A stretch of DNA of 64,000 nucleotides from Pseudoponticoccus marisrubri (lineage in GTDB: Bacteria; Pseudomonadota; Alphaproteobacteria; Rhodobacterales; Rhodobacteraceae): assembly GCF_001482405.1 (NCBI RefSeq), contig NZ_LPXO01000007.1:129001-193000 (forward strand), written 5' to 3'. This document shows, piece by piece, positions 58,708 to 64,000 of this stretch (position 1 is the stretch's first letter; the number at the start of each line of letters is the position of its first letter). The notes under the pieces were generated by a model. The model was not told the origin of the DNA and made no database searches. It worked only from the letters and a program-made list of their open reading frames with translations. The position numbers were made by a program, and so were the translations under genes.

Positions 58708-60531
58708 ATGGCGGACCAGGAACCGTCCAATCCGGACAAAAAGGCCCCGGGCCCGGCCCGGCGCAGCACATTCAGGGACAGGACAGAGACCCGATCCATG
58801 AGTTTCCTCGGCACGAAATACGACCAGGCCCCGGTCTCGCCCCAGGCGAAGACCGAGATGCTGAGTATTTTGTCCTTTCTGGAGGAATTCGAGGACGAGC
58901 TCGAGGATGCGATCGACCTGTTCGCGCCAAACCCCTACCTGCGCATGACCCTGCACCTGATGCAGGGCCATTTCGAGGCCCGCACGATCACGCCGACCTC
59001 GCTGATCGGCGCCAGCCAGGTGCCCTATGCCACCGCCAACCGGCGCCTGAAGGAGATGGTCGAGGCCGGGCTGATCGAACAGCGCCCGCGCACCAAGACC
59101 GGCAAGAGCTTTTCCATGCATCCCAGCGAAAAGCTGCTGGAGCGCTGGATGCAGCTGTCGGGCCGGGTGCGCCGGCTGGGCGAGGCCAAGTTCGGCGGCC
59201 GCGAGCGCGGGCGGGATGCCAAGGATTACTATTACGCCGCCTCCTACATGTCGGCGCAGTCCATTCCGCCGCTCAAGGTGCTGGCCGAACCGCTCAAGGC
59301 GCCGGGTGGCATCCGCGTGCTGGTGCATGGCGATCCGACCTTCATGGTGATGGACAATCTCAAGCGGCAGTTCGAGCAGGCCGTCGGCACGAACATCAAC
59401 CAGCGCGCGTTCTCGATCGACCGGCTGCGCGAAGAGGCGCTGCGCAATGCCGAGCGCCCGGCCAGCCGCTACGACATCATCGCGCTGGACCTGCCCTGGC
59501 TGGGCGAGTTCGCCACGCGCGACATCCTGATGCCGCTGGACGAGATCATGGACGTGGACCGGCTGGACCCGGCCGACTTTCACACTGCGGGCTGGAAGGC
59601 GGCGCATTGGGGTGGCCGGCCCTACGGCGTGCCCGCCCAGACCACGCCCGAGCTGTTCTTCTACCGCAAGGACCTGTTCGCCGAGGCCGGGCTGGCCCCG
59701 CCGGCCACGACCGACGCGCTGCTGGACGCGGCCGAGACCTTTCACGAGCCGCTGCGCGGCCGCTACGGCATCGCGTGGAACGCGGCGCGCGGCACCGCGC
59801 TGGGTCATACCGTGCTGATGACCATGGCCGATTTCGGCCAGCCCGTGCTGAACCTGCCCGAACATGCCGGCGGCTTCGACACCGACCAGCTGGCCGAGGG
59901 CGACCACCGCGTGGTGATCGACAGCGAGGCGGGGCTGCGCGCGGCCGAGTTCCTGATGGAGCTGCTGAAATACTCGCCTCCCGACATCCTGTCGATGTCC
60001 TGGTACGAGCGGGTCCGCCCCTATGCCGCGGGCCAGGTGGCGATGGCCTATGGCTACACGCTGCTGGCGCCGTATTTCGAGCTGGACGAAAGCTCGCCCG
60101 CGGCCGACCAGACCGGCTACCTGCCGCATCCGCACGGGCCGGGCGCGCGCAACGTGGCGCCGGTGGGCGGCTACGTGATGGGCATTCCGGCCAATCTCGC
60201 ACCGGAACGGATCGAGACCGCGGTCGAGGCGCTGCTGGTCTTCACCTCGCCCGAGGCGCAGAAGCTGTATGTCCAGAACGGCAGCCGCACCAATCCGCGC
60301 TATTCCGTCGGCGCCGATCCCGAGGTGCGACGCGCCTCGCCGATCTTCGAGGCGGTGGACGCGATGTCCTGGCGCGACGAGCTGCAGTTCTGGCCGCGCC
60401 CGCCGATCCCCGAGATCTGCGACATCATCCAGATCTGCGGCGAGGAATTCCACGACATGCTGCGCGGGGTCGTCACCCCGCGCGAGGCGCTGCGGCGCGC
60501 GCAGGATCGCGCGGACGCGGTGATGCGGTGA
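58708..60531 (+). CDS. Fused winged-helix/solute-binding-protein regulator
   Basis: 607 residues, no signal peptide. After a polar, Arg-rich N-terminus comes a helical winged-helix region (about 50-165): TPTSLIGASQVPYATANRRLKEMVEAGLIEQRPRTKTGKSF. Then about 195-600 resembles a complete extracellular family-1 solute-binding protein (IRVLVHGDPTFMVMDNLKRQFEQ; YGVPAQTTPELFFYRKDLFAEAG; GGYVMGIPANLAPERIETAVEALLVFTSPEAQKLYVQNG). It would sit in the cytoplasm and bind both DNA and a ligand. Start chosen for GGAGAG 8 bases upstream; another ATG at 58687 is in the ribosome site region. Divergent from the importer; likely its regulator. Confidence 0.85.
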   Translation: MADQEPSNPDKKAPGPARRSTFRDRTETRSMSFLGTKYDQAPVSPQAKTEMLSILSFLEEFEDELEDAIDLFAPNPYLRMTLHLMQGHFEARTITPTSLIGASQVPYATANRRLKEMVEAGLIEQRPRTKTGKSFSMHPSEKLLERWMQLSGRVRRLGEAKFGGRERGRDAKDYYYAASYMSAQSIPPLKVLAEPLKAPGGIRVLVHGDPTFMVMDNLKRQFEQAVGTNINQRAFSIDRLREEALRNAERPASRYDIIALDLPWLGEFATRDILMPLDEIMDVDRLDPADFHTAGWKAAHWGGRPYGVPAQTTPELFFYRKDLFAEAGLAPPATTDALLDAAETFHEPLRGRYGIAWNAARGTALGHTVLMTMADFGQPVLNLPEHAGGFDTDQLAEGDHRVVIDSEAGLRAAEFLMELLKYSPPDILSMSWYERVRPYAAGQVAMAYGYTLLAPYFELDESSPAADQTGYLPHPHGPGARNVAPVGGYVMGIPANLAPERIETAVEALLVFTSPEAQKLYVQNGSRTNPRYSVGADPEVRRASPIFEAVDAMSWRDELQFWPRPPIPEICDIIQICGEEFHDMLRGVVTPREALRRAQDRADAVMR

Positions 60532-60579
60532 GCCCGCAGGGCCCGCCGCCGGGTTGACGTGACTGAGGAGGAGACGACC

Positions 60580-61389
60580 ATGGACCCCAATCGCCTGAAC
60601 GGCAAGAACATCCTGATCACCGGCGCCGGCCGCGGCATGGGTGCCGCCAATGCCGAGGCCTTCGCCGCGCAGGGCGGCAATGTCTGCCTCGGCGACCTCG
60701 ACCTCGACGCCGCGCAGGAGGTGGCCGACCGGATCAACAGCGCGGGCGGCGGCAAGGCGGTCGCGGTGCGCATGGACGTCACCAAGCGCGAGGACAATGC
60801 CAACGCGGTGGCCGCCACGGTGGACGCCTTCGGCTCGATCAATGTGGGCCTGTTCAACGCGGGCCTGAACAAGCCCCGGTTCTTCATGGATATCGATGAG
60901 GACAACTGGGACATGATCATGAACGTCAACACCAAGGCAATGTGGCTGGGCATGCAGGAGACCGCCCGCCAGATGATCAAGCAGGGCCCGATGGAGGATC
61001 ACCCCTACAAGCTGATCAACGTGGGCAGTATCGCCTCGCGCAAGCCGCTGGTCGACGTCACCGTCTACTGCACCTCGAAATACGGCTGCCTTGCGCTGAC
61101 CCATTGCGGCGCGATCGGGCTGGCCGAGCATAAGATCACCGTGAACGGCTACGCCCCCGGCGTTGTTGTCACCCCGCTCTGGGAGCAGCTGGACAAGGAC
61201 CTTGTCGATATCGGCTTCAAGGAGCGCGAGGGTCAGGCCTATGACGACATCGTCCGCGACGCGCTGCAGATCAAGCGGGTCAGCTATCCCGACGACATCA
61301 CCGGCACCGCCTCGTTCCTGGCCAGCGATGACAGCGACTACATGACCGGCCAGATGATCCATATCGATGGCGGTTGGTGCATCCAGTAA
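60580..61389 (+). CDS. SDR-family dehydrogenase (catabolic side)
   Basis: 269 residues. ITGAGRGMGAANAEAFAAQGG cofactor loop, Asp-rich GDLDLDAAQ for NAD, NAGLNKP, and Ser/Tyr/Lys in GSIASRKPLVDVTVYCTSKYG. C-terminal MTGQMIHIDGGWC. Related to the SDR at 56626 (both have WEQxDxDL). It probably oxidises an alcohol group of the imported substrate or its product. 48 bases after the regulator; GAGGAGACGACC ahead of the ATG. Confidence 0.9.
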   Translation: MDPNRLNGKNILITGAGRGMGAANAEAFAAQGGNVCLGDLDLDAAQEVADRINSAGGGKAVAVRMDVTKREDNANAVAATVDAFGSINVGLFNAGLNKPRFFMDIDEDNWDMIMNVNTKAMWLGMQETARQMIKQGPMEDHPYKLINVGSIASRKPLVDVTVYCTSKYGCLALTHCGAIGLAEHKITVNGYAPGVVVTPLWEQLDKDLVDIGFKEREGQAYDDIVRDALQIKRVSYPDDITGTASFLASDDSDYMTGQMIHIDGGWCIQ

Positions 61390-61464
61390 CCGCCCACGCC
61401 CCAGACCCCGACCCCGAATTCTTGACAAGCCGGATGCGCCCCGCCGCATCCGCAGGAGGACGTC

Positions 61465-62763
61465 ATGTCTCGTGCACTCATGCCCAACCTGCTGACGCCG
61501 CAGGATCTTGAACCCAACTGGCAATGGGAGGCCAAGCTGCCCTCTCCGGGCCACATGTCCGTCGATTTCGAGCGCCGGATCGACCATGACCGGCTGCGCC
61601 GCTACCGGCTGGCGCGCACGCGCGAGTCGCTCAGGAACTCGCCCGCGGGCTCGCTGCTGCTCTTCGACGTGAACAACATCCGCTATGTCAGCGCCACCAA
61701 GATCGGCGAGTGGGAGCGGGACAAGATGTGCCGCTTCTGCCTGCTGACGGGCGACGATTCCCCGTATGTGTGGGATTTCGGCTCGGCCGCGGTGCACCAC
61801 CAGAAATATTCCGACTGGCTGGAGCCCGATCACTGCCTCGCCGGCGTGGTGGGGATGCGCGGCACGATCCCGCCCGAATTCGGGCTGATGCGCAAATATG
61901 CCAAGATGATCGCCCAGCTGATCAAGGATGCGGGCATGGCCGACATGCCGGTGGGCGTCGACTATGCCGAGACGGCCATGTTCCACGCGCTGCAGGAAGA
62001 GGGCATCAAGGTCGTGGACGGCCAGCAGATCATGCTGGCGGCGCGCGAGATCAAGAACTGGGACGAGATTCAGCTGCTGACGCAGGCGGCCAGCATGGTC
62101 GATGGCGTCTACCACATGATCTACGAAGAGCTGAAACCCGGCGTGCGCGAGAATGACATCGTCGCCATGTCCAACAAGCTGCTCTACGAGATGGGCTCGG
62201 ACGATGTCGAGGCGATCAACGCCATCTCGGGCGAGCGCTGCAACCCGCACCCGCACAACTTCACCGACCGGCTGATCCGCCCCGGCGACCAGGCCTTCTT
62301 CGACATCCTGCAAAGCTACCAGGGTTACCGCACCTGCTATTATCGCACCTTCAATGTCGGCCGCGCGACCCCGGCGCAGAACGATGCCTACGTCAAGGCG
62401 CGCGAATGGATCGACGCCTCGATCGCGATGATCCGGCCCGGCGTGACCACCGACAAGGTGGCCGAGGTCTGGCCCACCGCGGAAAGCCTCGGCTTCCCGA
62501 ACGAGGATGCGGCCTTTGGCCTGCAGTTCGGGCACGGGCTGGGCCTCGCCCTGCATGAACGTCCGATCATCAGCCGCGCCGTGTCGCTGGATCACCCGAT
62601 GGAGATCAAGACCGGCATGGTCTTCGCGCTGGAGACCTACTGCCCGGCCGCCGACGGCTATTCGGCCGCCCGGATCGAGGAAGAGGTCGTCGTGACCGAG
62701 ACCGGCTGCGAGGTGATCTCGCTCTTCCCGGCCGAAGAGCTGCCCATCGCCAACCGCTACTGA
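61465..62763 (+). CDS. M24-family (prolidase/creatinase-fold) protein with a missing metal ligand
   Basis: 432 residues. The N-terminal domain (about 35-195) is creatinase-like; the C-terminal pita-bread fold is M24. One ligand Asp is present (Asp280, FFDILQSYQGYR), but the second Asp, 11 positions on, is Cys291 (TCYYRT). The later His (QFGHGLGLALHE) and Glu residues (ALETYCPAADGYS; RIEEEVVV) remain. So the di-metal centre is altered; it may not be a peptidase. It could be a lyase or amidinohydrolase-type enzyme of the pathway, as in DddP or creatinase. 75 bases after the SDR. Confidence 0.8.
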   Translation: MSRALMPNLLTPQDLEPNWQWEAKLPSPGHMSVDFERRIDHDRLRRYRLARTRESLRNSPAGSLLLFDVNNIRYVSATKIGEWERDKMCRFCLLTGDDSPYVWDFGSAAVHHQKYSDWLEPDHCLAGVVGMRGTIPPEFGLMRKYAKMIAQLIKDAGMADMPVGVDYAETAMFHALQEEGIKVVDGQQIMLAAREIKNWDEIQLLTQAASMVDGVYHMIYEELKPGVRENDIVAMSNKLLYEMGSDDVEAINAISGERCNPHPHNFTDRLIRPGDQAFFDILQSYQGYRTCYYRTFNVGRATPAQNDAYVKAREWIDASIAMIRPGVTTDKVAEVWPTAESLGFPNEDAAFGLQFGHGLGLALHERPIISRAVSLDHPMEIKTGMVFALETYCPAADGYSAARIEEEVVVTETGCEVISLFPAEELPIANRY

Positions 62764-62887
62764 CCCGCGCGCCCGCCGGCCCCGCGGGGGCCGCGCGGGC
62801 CGGGCCCGAGACGACAATACCGCCGCCCGCCCCCTGCCCGCCCGGGCCGGGGGCCGGGCGGTGCGAGGGGGACGAGGAGCCCGACAG

Positions 62888-63883
62888 ATGTCTGACACCA
62901 AGCACAATACCGAGGACTACCTGCGCATGTACCGCCAGATGGTCCGCATCCGCACTTTCGAGGACAATGCCAACCAGCTGTACCTTTCCGCCAAGATGCC
63001 CGGCCTGACCCACATGTATTCCGGCGAGGAGGCGGTGGCCGTGGGGATCTGCGAGGCGCTGACCGACAGCGACCGCATCACCTCGACCCATCGCGGCCAC
63101 GGCCATTGCGTCGCCAAGGGGGCCGAGTTCAAGGCCATGTTCTGCGAGCTTCTGGGCAAGGAAGAGGGCTATTGCCGCGGCAAGGGCGGCAGCATGCACA
63201 TCGCCGACCAGAGCCACGGCAACCTTGGCGCCAATGCCATCGTGGGCGGCTCCATGGGGATCGCCACCGGCTCGGCCCTGCGCGCCAAGCTGCAGGGCGC
63301 CGAGGACGTGACCGTGTGCTTCTTCGGCGACGGCGCCACCGCGCAGGGGCTGATGTACGAGGTCATGAACATGGCCGCGCTGTGGAACCTGCCGGTGATC
63401 TATGCCTGCGAGAACAACGGCTATTCCGAGTACACCAAGACCGAGGAGATCGCCGCCGGCTCGATCACCGCCCGGGCCGAGGCTTTCGGCATCGAGGCGC
63501 ACCAGGTCGACGGGCAGGACGTGCTGGGCGTGAACGCGCTGATGCAGGATCTGGTGCCGCGCGCCCGCAAGGGCGAGGGCCCGTTCTTCGTCGAGCTGAT
63601 GACCTATCGCTATCACGGCCACCACGTGGGCGACATCAACCGCGAATACTACCGCGCCAAGGACGAGGAGCAGGACTGGAAGGAGAACCGCGACCCGATC
63701 ATCCGGATGCGCGCCTGGCTGGTCGAGCAGGGCATCGCCAGCGAGGACGAGATCGAGGCGATGAATTCCGAGATCCGCGAGGATGCCGCCGCCGCCGTCG
63801 ATTACGCGCTCAAGGCCCCCTACCCCGACACGCGCGAGGTCGACATGCATGTCTACACCGATATCGCGCATGCCTGCGCCTGA
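62888..63883 (+). CDS. TPP-dependent dehydrogenase E1 alpha, acetoin-dehydrogenase-like
   Basis: 331 residues. The TPP/Mg motif is [57 protein letters not shown] and [11 protein letters not shown] match AcoA/PDH E1 alpha. The [18 protein letters not shown] opening resembles acetoin dehydrogenase more than PDH. With E1 beta 13 bases downstream it forms a heterotetramer that decarboxylates or cleaves a 2-oxo or acetoin-like substrate with an E2 beyond the window. Confidence 0.9.
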   Translation: MSDTKHNTEDYLRMYRQMVRIRTFEDNANQLYLSAKMPGLTHMYSGEEAVAVGICEALTDSDRITSTHRGHGHCVAKGAEFKAMFCELLGKEEGYCRGKGGSMHIADQSHGNLGANAIVGGSMGIATGSALRAKLQGAEDVTVCFFGDGATAQGLMYEVMNMAALWNLPVIYACENNGYSEYTKTEEIAAGSITARAEAFGIEAHQVDGQDVLGVNALMQDLVPRARKGEGPFFVELMTYRYHGHHVGDINREYYRAKDEEQDWKENRDPIIRMRAWLVEQGIASEDEIEAMNSEIREDAAAAVDYALKAPYPDTREVDMHVYTDIAHACA

Positions 63884-63896
63884 GGAGACCGGAAGA

Positions 63897-64000
63897 ATGC
63901 GAGAGATCACACTGTCCAAGGCGGTCAACGAGGCGCTGGCCGAGGAGATGCGCCGCGACGAGACCGTCTTCATCATCGGCGAGGACGTGGCCGAGGCCGG
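63897..64000 (+). CDS. TPP-dependent dehydrogenase E1 beta (partial, cut by window end)
   Basis: The visible 34 residues begin [18 protein letters not shown] and continue [15 protein letters not shown], the standard N-terminus of AcoB/PDH E1 beta. GGAGACCGGAAGA lies before the ATG. The gene runs past base 64000, so E2 and E3 are probably next. Confidence 0.9.
   Translation, partial: MREITLSKAVNEALAEEMRRDETVFIIGEDVAEA

Noticed and set aside
58594-62907. A 1437-codon open frame on the minus strand
   Set aside because: It is antisense to the regulator, SDR, M24 and E1 alpha genes, which all have clear families; its translation is low-complexity and typical of GC-rich shadow frames.

Overview
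This is a gene-dense, very GC-rich chromosomal window. The gene content and local order (aerobic-type cobalamin genes with a BluE-like kinase, a paa operon beside a homogentisate cluster, infA-maf-RNase E/G-yacG, a UPF0262 protein, and a recurring TTTCATCTTTCC...AAATACTCC intergenic repeat) suggest an alphaproteobacterium of the Rhodobacteraceae/Roseobacter group. I see no rRNA, tRNA, CRISPR array, insertion sequence or prophage. Nearly every kilobase is coding. The long open frames antisense to real genes are high-GC shadows and are left out.

Layout. 1-11.99 kb: housekeeping genes (a cut ABC exporter, a phosphatase, two PLP aminotransferases, a glycosyltransferase, YgfZ, fructosamine kinase, EF-P, a PopZ-like acidic protein, TolC, Pcm). 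12.29-16.95 kb: late cobalamin assembly as a divergon, cobU-cobT-cobS on minus and phosphatase-bluE-cbiB on plus. 17.0-18.3 kb: a strange exported protein with three diverged copies of a two-cysteine domain and a Pro-rich minisatellite. 18.5-31.3 kb: aromatic catabolism. A MarR regulator faces hmgA-fahA-MBL hydrolase-flavin hydroxylase-DUF2783, followed directly by a paa operon (thiolase, paaA, membrane protein, paaBCDE, extra ferritin-like protein). Together these cover homogentisate ring cleavage and the phenylacetyl-CoA epoxidase branch. 31.4-39.8 kb: a P-loop kinase, an orphan flagellin and a minus-strand phosphorelay set (two hybrid-free histidine kinases, an Hpt protein, a CheY-like receiver and a receiver fused to a degenerate GGDEF-like domain). 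40.2-43.8 kb: a PqiABC-type MCE transport system with PqiA split in two. 44.1-52.9 kb: class V aminotransferase, yacG, RNase E/G, maf, infA, a tight five-gene operon ending in a nitrilase-family hydrolase, and ppsA.

53.1-64.0 kb is the most interesting region: a divergent uptake and catabolic locus. Minus strand: an Rbs-like ABC importer (binding protein, two permeases, double ATPase) with an SDR dehydrogenase. Plus strand: an unusual regulator that joins a cytoplasmic winged-helix region to a full-length family-1 type solute-binding protein, then a second related SDR, an M24 (creatinase/prolidase-fold) protein lacking one metal ligand, and the E1 alpha and beta subunits of an acetoin-dehydrogenase-like TPP enzyme (beta cut by the window end). 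A long inverted repeat in the shared intergenic region is the probable operator. The substrate cannot be read from the sequence; a polyol or diol processed by two dehydrogenases and then cleaved by the TPP enzyme is a reasonable guess.
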